From the IMG/VR virus record IMGVR_UViG_3300010370_000070, positions 1 through 42,747 of that record: a DNA stretch of 42,747 nucleotides, one strand, 5' to 3'. Positions within the stretch are counted from its first letter, which is position 1; every line of letters starts with the position of its first letter. Below, in pieces: positions 24,505 to 32,834 of this stretch. Position numbers and translations under genes: made by a program. This stretch comes from a virus. The notes under the pieces were generated by a model, which did not search any database, was not told the origin of the DNA, and worked only from the letters and a program-made list of their open reading frames with translations.

Positions 24505-26775
24505 TTATCTAAACTTTGGTGGTTGCGCTCCAGGATTTTGAGCATATTTTAATTGCAATTCTTGCTCAAATTCTGCCTGCTGCTGCCTAGCCGCTTCATC
24601 TCTTCTTTTCTCTGCTTCGTCTTTTTTAAGTTTATTTAATGGAATTGATAGAGTTCTAGCAAAATATTCTACCACTGAACTCATATCATACTCTGCTAAT
24701 ACCTCTGGTGCTGCCTGTAAGAAACCAACAAATTCTTTTAAATTTTGCCTTGCATATTCCTTACTTAAAGTTGTTTTTGAGCCAGTAATTTGAACATCTG
24801 ATTCTTTAATTGGGTAAACTAACAAATCGTAATATAAACCTAATGATGGCTCTGGGATTTCTTGAACATTTCTATTAATTTCTTTTTGCTTGCGTTCAAT
24901 TTCTTTTTGTTTTAATTTAACATCATTTAAGGCTTGGTCTCGTTGAGCCTTTTCGTTTTGCTCATGCTGCATTTTAAGCTGTTCAATCTCTGCTGCATTT
25001 GGAGTTTGCTCTAAAGTTTCAGGGTTTATCGTAACGTCTGGTGGTACAAAATCTTTAGGTGGAGAAGCTGCAAATTGTTGAAGCTGCTCAATCTCTCCGA
25101 ATAAGCCTTCTATTGTATCTATAATTTCAGAGTTTTTATCAAGTTCGTTTTGATTCTCTTCATAAAACTGCTCATACATTTCTTCTATGCCTGAATAGTT
25201 TAATAAACGCTCAAATAAAGGATTTTCAAGCAATATCGCTTCACGCATTGCAGGATCTTCGATCTCTTCTATTTGTTGTCTTAAAAATTGTTGAGTTAAA
25301 ATAATTCGGTTACTAACAGAAGGTTGTAAAACTTCTTCGTCAAATTGGTTAGAAGCATCAACTATATTTAATTGCCCGCTTGATACGACTTCTTTAATCT
25401 CGCTTGCAGAAGTCCGAGAAGAAGTAACCCCCGACATTTGAGCTTTACTTAAGCCTGAACTTTGCTCAACAATATTAGTTACTACCTGCGTTAAAGCACC
25501 ATATTGAGAAACCACTTGGTTATATTCAGGTGGAACTAAAGCCTTAACATCAAAGCCTTCATACATTGCCCCTGGCTCAAATGCTGGGATTTCAGTCCTG
25601 TTCTCATAATCATAATCTTGATTGCGAAGGAGATTTAATGGTGGATCGCATAACAAACCAACAACCCTAGAAGTTCCCGAAATTAATTGATTTAATAATA
25701 ATTGATGAGACAAGAAAGGTCTAATAAAGCCTTGATGATAAAACACTCCAGGTAAAGTTGTTCCTGCTGCTGCTAAACATATCCCGTGGTCGTGTGGGCT
25801 TACATCTTGATACGCTGCTAAAATAACTAAATTATCTTTAAAGCCAAAAGCTTCTAGGTCTGTTCCCTCTACTGTTTCTGGTGCTTGTATTGCAGTAACA
25901 TAAACACCTTTAGCAGTAATTGGGTTTTTGCGATCTTGCCTATCTTCTAAATAAACACTTGGTAAAAATATGTCATAGCAGCGAACTTGTCCATAAGGTG
26001 CTTGAGTTGCTACATCAGTTAAACGATTAGTTGAGCCAATAAATTCATTATCGCCTAAATCATTGTAGTTTAACACGGGCTTAATTGCTTCTATTAATTC
26101 AGGGTTTAAATCTTCCCTATTTAATAAATCGCTGTAATTAATATCGTATTCAAGAATTAAATTCGACTCTCTCCAATTATCCGTCATTGGATAAATGCTA
26201 AATCTTCCGATACCTGGAGTTTTTATATTAACAATATTCTCTGAGGGGTCGTAATAATGAACAATGCCAGTATTGCCATAGGCTACTAGCTCGGCTATTG
26301 CTGCTGAATATTTCTTTTTAAAATTAAATCTTTGATTTTCAGTTTTAATAATATTTATCCAAGCTTGATTAACTTCGGGTAAAAACTTTTTTAATCCCAT
26401 CTTGTAAAATTGAGAGCTAAAATTTCTGTTAATATCTACATAATCTCCGCTTGTTGGGAAGCACGCATTTTTAATATTGTTTACCCAAGTCCTATAAATG
26501 CGATAAAGGATAGGGTCTTTTAATGTTGAAAATTCATCAATATCTTCTTCTTCAACAACACGTTCAATTAAATTATCATTGTTAAGTCTTTGATAAATTA
26601 CGCTATTACGATCAGATAAATCAACATCTTCATCTTGCAAGATAACCTTATCTATAATTTCTCTTGCATTGTAAAAATCGTTATTGTTTTTTACTGAATT
26701 AATTAGGGTATTAATATGACTAGAGAAGGCTTCTAGTTGGCTATCGGGTATTTCGTTTATATCAAGCTTATTCAC
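24505..26775 (-). CDS. Portal protein
   Basis: The 756-residue protein starts at a GTG that overlaps the preceding stop (GTGA). Length is near that of P22-type portals (about 725). Recognisable are the helical N-terminus, the beta-rich wing (about 180-300), YHQGFIRPFLSHQLLLNQLI and SGTSRVVGLLCDPPLNLL. The latter part holds ALTQVVTNIVEQSSGLSKAQ, which lies near the long stem helix. A Gln/Glu/Lys coiled-coil barrel region (about 560-635) follows. It forms the dodecameric DNA entry ring and docks terminase. Confidence 0.85.
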   Translation of the reverse strand: MNKLDINEIPDSQLEAFSSHINTLINSVKNNNDFYNAREIIDKVILQDEDVDLSDRNSVIYQRLNNDNLIERVVEEEDIDEFSTLKDPILYRIYRTWVNNIKNACFPTSGDYVDINRNFSSQFYKMGLKKFLPEVNQAWINIIKTENQRFNFKKKYSAAIAELVAYGNTGIVHYYDPSENIVNIKTPGIGRFSIYPMTDNWRESNLILEYDINYSDLLNREDLNPELIEAIKPVLNYNDLGDNEFIGSTNRLTDVATQAPYGQVRCYDIFLPSVYLEDRQDRKNPITAKGVYVTAIQAPETVEGTDLEAFGFKDNLVILAAYQDVSPHDHGICLAAAGTTLPGVFYHQGFIRPFLSHQLLLNQLISGTSRVVGLLCDPPLNLLRNQDYDYENRTEIPAFEPGAMYEGFDVKALVPPEYNQVVSQYGALTQVVTNIVEQSSGLSKAQMSGVTSSRTSASEIKEVVSSGQLNIVDASNQFDEEVLQPSVSNRIILTQQFLRQQIEEIEDPAMREAILLENPLFERLLNYSGIEEMYEQFYEENQNELDKNSEIIDTIEGLFGEIEQLQQFAASPPKDFVPPDVTINPETLEQTPNAAEIEQLKMQHEQNEKAQRDQALNDVKLKQKEIERKQKEINRNVQEIPEPSLGLYYDLLVYPIKESDVQITGSKTTLSKEYARQNLKEFVGFLQAAPEVLAEYDMSSVVEYFARTLSIPLNKLKKDEAEKRRDEAARQQQAEFEQELQLKYAQNPGAQPPKFR

Positions 26776-27200
26776 ACTTTCTGATTAGCTGCCATAATTA
26801 CATTAATATTAGTAAAATGCGTTGCTGTTCCTGCTACTACATATTTTACACGAATAAATTTATTCAGGTTGTTATCCTTTGAATTTAATTTTTGTTGAAG
26901 CGTTGCATCTGGGGAACTTGTCCCTGCTACTACTTGAGTGAATGCTGTTACTACGCTGTTCGCTGGAGTTGTTAATGATACAGTTCTAACTCTTTCTGCA
27001 TTAGCTGGATCACCATTTGCATCTATAGTGTCAAATTCTTCTATAGATATATCTAAGGTGCTAACTGTGCCAGTTGTTGATGGCATTAAAAGAAAAAACG
27101 AAATATCTCGCAGGTCTCTTGTTGAGAACCCACGAGAATAAAACGTCCCTGTCGTACTAGGGCTTACGCCATTTAATAGAGCAGTAGTTATATCAGCCAT
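26772..27200 (-). CDS. Capsid-associated beta protein, 142 aa
   Basis: Ala/Thr/Val-rich, beta-predicted protein (MADITTALLNGVSPSTTGTF) ending in NVIMAANQKV. It is located directly after the decoration-like gene and directly before the portal. A head decoration or head-fibre role is plausible from composition and place; no family is recognised. Confidence 0.6.
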   Translation of the reverse strand: MADITTALLNGVSPSTTGTFYSRGFSTRDLRDISFFLLMPSTTGTVSTLDISIEEFDTIDANGDPANAERVRTVSLTTPANSVVTAFTQVVAGTSSPDATLQQKLNSKDNNLNKFIRVKYVVAGTATHFTNINVIMAANQKV

Positions 27201-27202
27201 TT

Positions 27203-27802
27203 TTAGTTAGTTGCAGCAGTTGAAGTATCTAGTGCAGATACAACATAATCAACGTGAAGTACAAAAGCACCAGCCGTGAAAGCACCAGATGCTATTGTCG
27301 CGATAAAGTTTCTGTTTGTTGCTGCTTTTGTTACAAACGAAGCTGGAGTTTGTGGAGCAATTACTGCTACATAGCCAGTTGCGTTTAGTGCTGGAGCAGA
27401 AGTCGCTACGACTGCTGTTCTTAGTGCTGTTGCTGCATCAGTTAAACCGATTGCGAATGTTGAAGTTGTTATTGGTAAAAATGCAGTTGTTACTTCGACC
27501 CAAGCATTAGTGATAACTGCGTTTGCTGGTAGTACGCCGCCTCTAAGTTGAATAGTACCAATAGCTCCGCCATCCGTAGCAAAATTATAGTGTATTGCTA
27601 AACTTTGCTTTAATGTTGCAGTTACACCATTGTAAGATGTAATCGGAGTACCATTTGCAGCGTTAGCACCAACTGCTACGATGTCCGTTCTACCTGATGT
27701 GATTGGAGCAATAGTATCTTTTGTATCGACTCCAGTAACATCAACTAAATCTGTTGCGTTTGATGCTCTAACGCCAACAATGTTTAAATTTGTCCTTGCC
27801 AT
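27203..27802 (-). CDS. Head decoration-like protein, 199 aa
   Basis: A highly Ala/Thr/Val-rich beta protein (MARTNLNIVGVRASNATDLV) typical of abundant capsid or head-surface proteins. It has its own late promoter and a strong ribosome site (TTAAGGAG), like the capsid gene, which suggests high expression. Located between large terminase and portal. Confidence 0.65.
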   Translation of the reverse strand: MARTNLNIVGVRASNATDLVDVTGVDTKDTIAPITSGRTDIVAVGANAANGTPITSYNGVTATLKQSLAIHYNFATDGGAIGTIQLRGGVLPANAVITNAWVEVTTAFLPITTSTFAIGLTDAATALRTAVVATSAPALNATGYVAVIAPQTPASFVTKAATNRNFIATIASGAFTAGAFVLHVDYVVSALDTSTAATN

Positions 27803-27837
27803 GTTTAAAAATCTCCTTAAGGGTAAGTTACACTTTA

Positions 27838-27864
27838 AGTATATTACTATTTTAATAATGCAAA
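27838..27864 (-). promoter_or_regulatory. Late promoter of the decoration-like gene
   Basis: Minus strand TTTGCAT, 14-base spacer, TATACT, then CTTACCCTTAAGGAGAT including the ribosome site. It aligns with the capsid promoter at 23464-23490 at identical spacing. Confidence 0.6.
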
Positions 27865-29441
27865 AATTTGCGTTTAGGCTTTGAACTTCGAGTAATAGTA
27901 TTATTTTTTAACAAAGGAAATACATTGATAAAAGCATATCCGAGAGCATCCATTAAGTGTTCATAAAACCCATCTTTCTTTGGCTCTTCTTTAATATGAT
28001 AAGCCCCCTCTTTTGGCATATCATAAACCCAGCCTGTTTCAAAAGTTTCAACGAATAACCCGTTTCGCTCATCTCCATTTTTAGAAATAAACATTCCCCC
28101 CGCAGGATTAACGATGACTCCCATAGCATCACCAATTCTACGAGACATTTTATTTCGTATTGCTATAGCTCTATCTGATGGAGCAGATTTTATCCCATGA
28201 ACTTTACGTTTAAAAAACTTTTCTAATATCTTAAATGCAGGCGGTGCAGTACCTTGACTGTTAGCTGATTTTCCTGCTGGGTCTGCATGTAAAATATATT
28301 CGGCATTGGGGAAATGTTTAGCAATATATTCAGCAATTAAAGCCATGAAATTTTCTAACTCCATATCTTCTGCTAAAATCCCATCATGCAAAATGCAGCG
28401 ATTTAAAGAATCCTTCTGCAAAAATACAACTGCTGGATAATGTGAACCAAAGTCAATTCCGATATGTAAAGGTAAATCTTCATCAAATGGACAATCTTTA
28501 TACGGCTCGCAATGAATTTCTCTAGAAAATTCGGGGATTACAGGTTTGCCAACTGGAACGGTAAACTTAAGTTCGTATTCTTGATCCCAAGTATATGTAT
28601 CTACTCCTGATGCTCCAGGAATTGGCTCACCGTTAGGATAAGCTCCATATCGTTCAGCGTGATACCATTCATCGCTACGTTTAAACGGATTAGCGGTATA
28701 ATGAAGCTGTAATACAGTTTGGTTATATTCATTGCGATATTTAGCTAAACCAGTCATTAACTTTTCAATTTGTGAATTTTTAGCAATTTTAGTTACCAAC
28801 TCTTGGAATTTAGTACCAAAACGTGGAGTTGATACTAAAGCTGCTCTTCCTCCCCCCTCTAAAGCAGGCTTTAAAGCCTTTAAGTTTTGATCTACGTTTT
28901 GTTGAAAAGCTAACTCATCATAAAAAGCATTAGTAATTGTTAGACCTCTGCATTTATCTGAACCTGATGGCAATGCTGTAATTGTTGAACCGATTACAGG
29001 ATTTCGCATTTCGGAGACTCTAATCTCTTTCCCTTCGGTTAATTTAGGATAAGGGAAGCGAAAATCTAACTTATCATATACCGCTTTACATCTTGTAGCG
29101 ATAACCTTTTTAGCTCGATCTTCATTTATTGAAACAATGACATTTTCAGAATAAGGAACAAATAAAAGCTGATGTACCATTAATGTACTAAAAATATGCG
29201 TTGCCATCATACGCCTTGTTTTATTAACAACAATAACTTTATTTTTAAAATATTCATCAATTAAATGCTTAATATAAGCATAAGGCGGAAAGCGTTTTAA
29301 TGGACTGCCTCTATCCGATTCATCAATCGTAAAGACCTGTTCGACCATCCAAAGAAAAGGGTCATTTGCCCATTGAGTCATTTTTAAAGTAATAAACTCT
29401 GGGGTAAAATCTTCATTAGTGTATAGTCTATCTAAAATCAT
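27852..29441 (-). CDS. terL: Terminase large subunit
   Basis: The 529-residue protein has a degenerate Walker A with an Arg finger-like cluster (VVNKTRRMMATH, 71-82), Walker B plus catalytic acid (LTITNAFYDELAF, D175 E176) and a coupling motif (ALVSTPRFGT, 201-210). The RNase H-like nuclease has D330 (HIGIDFGSHYP), D387 (LHADPAGKS) and D498 (LMDALGYAF). It pumps DNA into the prohead through the portal and cuts concatemers. Translation is coupled to the small subunit by an ATGA overlap. Confidence 0.95.
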   Translation of the reverse strand: MILDRLYTNEDFTPEFITLKMTQWANDPFLWMVEQVFTIDESDRGSPLKRFPPYAYIKHLIDEYFKNKVIVVNKTRRMMATHIFSTLMVHQLLFVPYSENVIVSINEDRAKKVIATRCKAVYDKLDFRFPYPKLTEGKEIRVSEMRNPVIGSTITALPSGSDKCRGLTITNAFYDELAFQQNVDQNLKALKPALEGGGRAALVSTPRFGTKFQELVTKIAKNSQIEKLMTGLAKYRNEYNQTVLQLHYTANPFKRSDEWYHAERYGAYPNGEPIPGASGVDTYTWDQEYELKFTVPVGKPVIPEFSREIHCEPYKDCPFDEDLPLHIGIDFGSHYPAVVFLQKDSLNRCILHDGILAEDMELENFMALIAEYIAKHFPNAEYILHADPAGKSANSQGTAPPAFKILEKFFKRKVHGIKSAPSDRAIAIRNKMSRRIGDAMGVIVNPAGGMFISKNGDERNGLFVETFETGWVYDMPKEGAYHIKEEPKKDGFYEHLMDALGYAFINVFPLLKNNTITRSSKPKRKFLHY

Positions 29442-30316
29442 TCCAGTAATTTTGGCGGTTGATATTTCGCCTCAAGCAATTTTTCTGCTTCTGCACTTGG
29501 TAATTGGTTTTTTTGAGACATTTCTATAATAATTTTATATGCTTCGTCTTGCCCACCCTTAATTTCTTTTTTAGGGGTTAATTGCTCTGTTGCCTCCCCA
29601 TACATCTTCATTATTTTTAAACTTTCTTTAAAAACAGTCTCGTGTGAAATCCCGTAAGCTTCTGGGTCATCAATATATTTGCTTATTTTATCTTGCAACT
29701 CTTCTACTGTTTGGGCAAGCTTGGGTATTAATTGCGTATACTTTTCTTTAACTTCTTTATTTTCTGCCATAAGTTCCTCGAATATTTCAGATTCAGTTTT
29801 GCGTAAAGATTTATCCCTTAAATCCTTAATTAATTCTTGTACTGGTTTAGAACAAGAAATACTTTTTACAGTGCTTTCAGGAATGTTTAATCTTGTAGCT
29901 ACCGTCTTATACCCATAACCTTGAGCTAATGCCTTAACTGCTTTTTCGTAAACTTCCTTCCCTAATTCATCGTGCATTTGGGCTTCGGTTTTTAAAGATT
30001 CTTCTTTCTGCTTATTTGCTTCCCTAAACTTACGGAGATAGGCTTTTTCTCCAATCTTAAAACGCTCAGAAAACCCATAGCGGTGCATTATGTTTAATAA
30101 AACAGCTCTAGTTTTTAGTCGATGCCCTTTCTCTCCTAACTTTTCCCCGTAAACTCGCATCGCAATATCCCCAGTTGGTCTAATCTTAGGGCTTCGGTTT
30201 GGGTCTTGGCGGAAAGCAATAAATATTTGCCAAAAATCCTGAATTAATTGATGGTTTAAATGCTCCGTATCAAATATTGGTAATGTTTCGGGTAATGGCT
30301 CAATTCGTTTTACCAT
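29438..30316 (-). CDS. Terminase small subunit-like protein
   Basis: Immediately upstream of and coupled to terL. I use the ATG at 30316, nine bases after GGAG; a GTG at 30325 is an alternative. A helix-turn-helix is visible around residues 128-155 (VKALAQGYGYKTVATRLNIP followed by ESTVKSI), and the C-terminal half is helical and charged, suited to oligomer formation and large-subunit contact. At 292 residues it is longer than most small subunits. It should recognise the packaging site. Confidence 0.75.
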   Translation of the reverse strand: MVKRIEPLPETLPIFDTEHLNHQLIQDFWQIFIAFRQDPNRSPKIRPTGDIAMRVYGEKLGEKGHRLKTRAVLLNIMHRYGFSERFKIGEKAYLRKFREANKQKEESLKTEAQMHDELGKEVYEKAVKALAQGYGYKTVATRLNIPESTVKSISCSKPVQELIKDLRDKSLRKTESEIFEELMAENKEVKEKYTQLIPKLAQTVEELQDKISKYIDDPEAYGISHETVFKESLKIMKMYGEATEQLTPKKEIKGGQDEAYKIIIEMSQKNQLPSAEAEKLLEAKYQPPKLLE

Positions 30317-30678
30317 GTGTGCCACTCCGTTGGGGTTGCAATTAAGTTAATAGTCGCATGACTTCCACTAAGAACATAAGTCGCAGAACCATTTACCGTT
30401 TGAGAGCTAAAAGGGTCTAAAGTAATACTATGCCCTGAACCATCTTTCATAATAATATAAGTTTGTCCTACTGGAACTGTCGCAAGATCAGGCAAATTTA
30501 AAGTCCTATTTCCCGTAAGATTGTGAAATTCAATAAAATGATCTTGGTTTACTACTATAGTGTAATTAGTATTATCAATTCTACGGTAAATATAACGCCC
30601 AAGCCTGTGTTCCGTGTTCTTTTCAGAAGCTTTATTAAGATCACCTTTATCTAAATCGTAAAAATTATTAAAAGACAC
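30310..30678 (-). CDS. Small fibre-domain protein, 122 aa
   Basis: Starts at GTG with GGAG six bases upstream. Residues 50-122 match a fibre-type beta module common in phage tail proteins: GNRTLNLPDLATVPVGQTYI, KDGSGHSITLDPFSSQTVNG, then a Ser/Thr-rich strand and a closing TEWHTW. Unusually, this short adhesin-like protein lies just before terminase rather than with the other fibres. Confidence 0.65.
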   Translation of the reverse strand: MSFNNFYDLDKGDLNKASEKNTEHRLGRYIYRRIDNTNYTIVVNQDHFIEFHNLTGNRTLNLPDLATVPVGQTYIIMKDGSGHSITLDPFSSQTVNGSATYVLSGSHATINLIATPTEWHTW

Positions 30679-30690
30679 TGTATCTCCATC

Positions 30691-30909
30691 TTACTTTGTT
30701 TTATCTTTTTCGTGCAAATGCCTAAGTGCTGTCATTAAAACATAATTTTGCATTTGCATTTCTATTGAAAGTTTATAAACAACTTCTTGTATTGTTAATT
30801 CTGCTAGATTCGGATTAAATGGAGTATACTCTTCTAACTTCTTGTTTAATTTCTGCAATTCATTAATACAAAAAGGGATTACCCAAGCTTCTTCATCTTC
30901 TTTTCTCAT
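30691..30909 (-). CDS. Hypothetical helical protein, 72 aa
   Basis: Starts MRKEDEEAWVIPFCINELQK and is mostly helical with a charged C-terminus (HLHEKDKTK). Its ATG overlaps the preceding stop (ATGA). No known family; probably co-translated with the ribbon-helix-helix-like gene. Confidence 0.55.
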   Translation of the reverse strand: MRKEDEEAWVIPFCINELQKLNKKLEEYTPFNPNLAELTIQEVVYKLSIEMQMQNYVLMTALRHLHEKDKTK

Positions 30910-31058
30910 TCTTTCTCCTCCAATTCCTCTACCTTCTCCAATAACCTCTTAAGCAAATACTCCCAAGTAACACCCTTAGTCTTGCCAAGCTTCGTTATCA
31001 GCTCTTCTGAAAATTCCCTGCTTATAGAAATTAAATACTTTTCTTGCTTAGGTTTCAC
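30906..31058 (-). CDS. Ribbon-helix-helix-like mini-protein, 50 aa
   Basis: I use the GTG at 31058 because GAGGGG lies seven bases upstream; an ATG at 31079 has no ribosome site. The chain has a strand (KYLISIS), helix (EFSEELITKLGKT) and helix (TWEYLLKRLLEKVEELEEKE), the Arc/MetJ layout. GVTWEYLLKRLL is clearly paralogous to GVTWDYFLLELL in the 41-residue protein at 36820. A DNA-binding regulator is inferred. Confidence 0.6.
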   Translation of the reverse strand: MKPKQEKYLISISREFSEELITKLGKTKGVTWEYLLKRLLEKVEELEEKE

Positions 31059-31338
31059 TTTTAATCCCCTCTTGTTCATAAATACTAAAAGAGTAAGACT
31101 CACCAGACTCAAAGCTAGAAGCTTTTAAAAACATTGGCTCATTGTAATACGGTGAACTAGGACGGATACGCTGGTCTATAAAAGTGGGGTTGCCGTCTTC
31201 TACACCAATAAACTTTAAATCCTCATACTCCATATACAACCCTTTACTAATAGGGTTATCAATTCGCACTATATACAATGCACCAATTTTAAGGTCATCT
31301 AGCTTCTTGATTCTTGCTAGATCAAATTCATTCACCAT
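31048..31338 (-). CDS. Hypothetical protein, 96 aa
   Basis: Starts at ATG 31338 (MVNEFDLARIKKLDDL) inside the 3' end of the upstream gene; the frame is open further upstream without support. The middle is beta-rich and aromatic (LYIVRIDNPISKGLYMEYED), resembling small beta-barrel phage proteins. Function unknown. Overlaps both neighbours by about 11 bases. Confidence 0.55.
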   Translation of the reverse strand: MVNEFDLARIKKLDDLKIGALYIVRIDNPISKGLYMEYEDLKFIGVEDGNPTFIDQRIRPSSPYYNEPMFLKASSFESGESYSFSIYEQEGIKSET

Positions 31339-31549
31339 CTTCCACTGCCTTTTTGAAATTACGACCAAATACTCTGGCAACATTATTTAAATTGATTAAT
31401 TCCTCAAATGCCCCAAGGTCTTCTCTAACTACAACCCAAGAAGGTGGGATTATGCCTACTACTTCCGTCCAATCAGTAGCGAAACTGGAATCAAACTGAA
31501 ACCTATAACTACTACCAACAGTAAAAGTATCTGTTAAATTTCTTTCCAT
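31328..31549 (-). CDS. Hypothetical protein leading the leftward unit, 73 aa
   Basis: I start at ATG 31549; a TTG at 31558 is in frame but lies inside the putative -10 box. There is no ribosome site: TATATT (31562-31557) ends seven bases before the ATG. The protein is beta-rich (YRFQFDSSFATDWTEVVGII) with a helical, acidic C-terminus. It begins ATGGAAAGAAA, the same 11 bases as the first rightward gene at 32643. Family unknown. Confidence 0.55.
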   Translation of the reverse strand: MERNLTDTFTVGSSYRFQFDSSFATDWTEVVGIIPPSWVVVREDLGAFEELINLNNVARVFGRNFKKAVEDGE

Positions 31550-31556
31550 AATCAAC

Positions 31557-31591
31557 AATATACCACGATATATAAAAATATACCACTGTTA
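31557..31591 (-). promoter_or_regulatory. Leftward unit control site with repeated GTGGTATATT
   Basis: The minus strand carries GTGGTATATT twice, about 20 bases apart. The copy nearer the gene contains TATATT (31562-31557), a likely -10. The repeat could be a regulator site over the first leftward gene. Confidence 0.45.
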
Positions 31592-32285
31592 ATTTAAATA
31601 TATCTCAGCGGGACTTTATCCTTCTAGCTCTCACTAGCCTGCATTGAAAACTCTAGTCTTTCGGTTTAATCACATAGATTTTTATGTGGTTAGTTATTGC
31701 TTGTTTAAATCGGTTTAAATCAATTTCTTTTTATTCTTGGGATGATTATGGCTTTAATAAGGTTTTCTTTTAACCTGTGGCAGAATAAAGGGGTTTTGTG
31801 AAGTTTTCTAGTTGGTTGTTAGGTTGGTTTATTACATTGCTGAAATTTGAAATTTTTTATGTGTAGCGAGAGGGGATGCAGTGATAATTTAAAGGGGTGG
31901 CATGGGGTAAAGGATGTTACCCGTAAATACTTTTCTGCTTTTATTACTCTAGAATTACCCTTATACAGTGCCATATTCAAGATAACATTATATTATCTTA
32001 AGTAAGAACGTGATTGTAGAGCCATTTCAGTATGTTGTTAAAGATAATATACAGAAATTAAGGGGTAGCTACCGAGTATTGGGGGGTATCTTATAGTGAT
32101 TAATGATTGATGACTGATGATCTCTCTCTTATATATTCTTTATCGCTTGCATGTGTTACCCTGCTCGACACATTAACATCATTTCTCATTCTAAACAAAA
32201 ACGAGAAACGAATAAAACTCATTCTCAGAAAGCAACTATTCAATTTTACCTACCTACTAGTAGGTAAAAGTTATACCTAACAATT
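31592..32285. other. Divergent control region, non-coding
   Basis: No credible gene is visible between the leftward gene at 31549 and the repeats at 32286. The stretch holds a 10-bp hairpin (TAATCACATA 31667-31676 with TATGTGGTTA 31683-31692, one wobble pair). A TTTAAATCGGTTTAAATC repeat lies near 31705. A 10-bp inverted repeat (TTTTACCTAC 32244-32253 with GTAGGTAAAA 32260-32269) has CTACTAG at its centre. It is the switch point between the leftward and rightward transcription units. Confidence 0.6.
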
Positions 32286-32380
32286 AAGCCTAAAGTGGAC
32301 TATAGGGTTTAATTAATATAAAGTCTAAAGTGGACTATAGGGTTACAGTAGTAATAAAGCCTATAGTGGACTATAGGGTT
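32286..32380. repeat. Three 24-bp dyad-symmetric direct repeats
   Basis: Copies at 32286-32309, 32321-32344 and 32357-32380 share AAGYCTAWAGTGGACTATAG followed by GGTT and are spaced 35-36 bp apart. The third has perfect dyad symmetry (CCTATAG-TGGA-CTATAGG); copies one and two have one and two mismatches in the arms. They lie about 230-330 bp before the early promoter. They could be repressor operators or replication iterons; the ACTATAGGG core also resembles T7-type RNA polymerase promoters. Confidence 0.8.
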
Positions 32381-32468
32381 ATAAAGGCTTTCTAATCAAC
32401 ATTCCTTACTTATCGGCGTAACGATTAAAAACAAGCGAGGCTAGTATTAGTATCTTTTTGTTGTTTTA

Positions 32469-32481
32469 CTTATGACATAAG
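32469..32481. promoter_or_regulatory. Perfect 13-bp palindrome, operator candidate
   Basis: CTTATG-A-CATAAG is a perfect palindrome. A near copy (CTTATGACATTAT) lies at 32616-32628, between the -35 and -10 of the early promoter. That position is typical of a repressor site. Confidence 0.45.
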
Positions 32482-32608
32482 ACAATAGAACATTAAATAT
32501 ATTTAATATATCACACCATAACTATATAATCCCTTGAAACCTAGTCCAGTAGTGCATTTCAAGGATTTATAAGTTATTTGATTGATAAAAAAATATTTAA
32601 TAAAAGTG

Positions 32609-32636
32609 TTGCTTTCTTATGACATTATGGTATAAT
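32609..32636 (+). promoter_or_regulatory. Main early promoter
   Basis: TTGCTT (32609-32614), 16-base spacer, TATAAT (32631-32636). It is the best sigma-70-type promoter ahead of the rightward early genes. Six bases separate the -10 from the ATG at 32643. The spacer carries a CTTATGACAT operator-like half palindrome. Confidence 0.7.
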
Positions 32637-32642
32637 AGAAGT

Positions 32643-32831
32643 ATGGAAAGAAAACAAATTGTTAGTCAAGAGTTTAGTCTAAGATTCATAGGCTTTAAAA
32701 ACATAGTAGAAGCTAACTTAGCTATGTTTACTCAGTATCCAGATACTGATACTGGATACAATTTGTTGCACTCGTGCAACAAAAAAAACAATATAGAGCC
32801 ATGTGAAGATGGCTTTATTTTTTATTGTTAA
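32643..32831 (+). CDS. 62-aa leaderless frame, or early leader RNA
   Basis: The frame begins at the predicted transcription start (MERKQIVSQEFSLRFIGFKN) and ends at 32831 just past a terminator. There is no ribosome site. The transcript folds strongly: GTATCCAG 32735-32742 with CTGGATAC 32752-32759; TTTGTTGCA 32762-32770 with TGCAACAAA 32775-32783; then the terminator stem. Those perfect stems in the second half suggest the RNA itself matters, so this may be a regulatory early leader rather than, or in addition to, a gene. Confidence 0.45.
   Translation: MERKQIVSQEFSLRFIGFKNIVEANLAMFTQYPDTDTGYNLLHSCNKKNNIEPCEDGFIFYC
32794..32822 (+). terminator. Terminator at the end of the early leader
   Basis: TAGAGCCAT (32794-32802) pairs with ATGGCTTTA (32809-32817), followed by TTTTTTATT. 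It lies between the early promoter and the early genes, so passage through it could be regulated. Confidence 0.7.
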
Positions 32832-32834
32832 TTA

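Noticed and set aside
31751-31804. Short frame starting MALIRFSFNLW in the divergent control region
   Set aside because: Seventeen codons, no ribosome site and no -10 box at the right distance; probably chance.
32286-32380. Three spaced direct repeats as a CRISPR array
   Set aside because: Spacers would be only 11-12 bases, the repeats have dyad operator form, and no cas gene is present.
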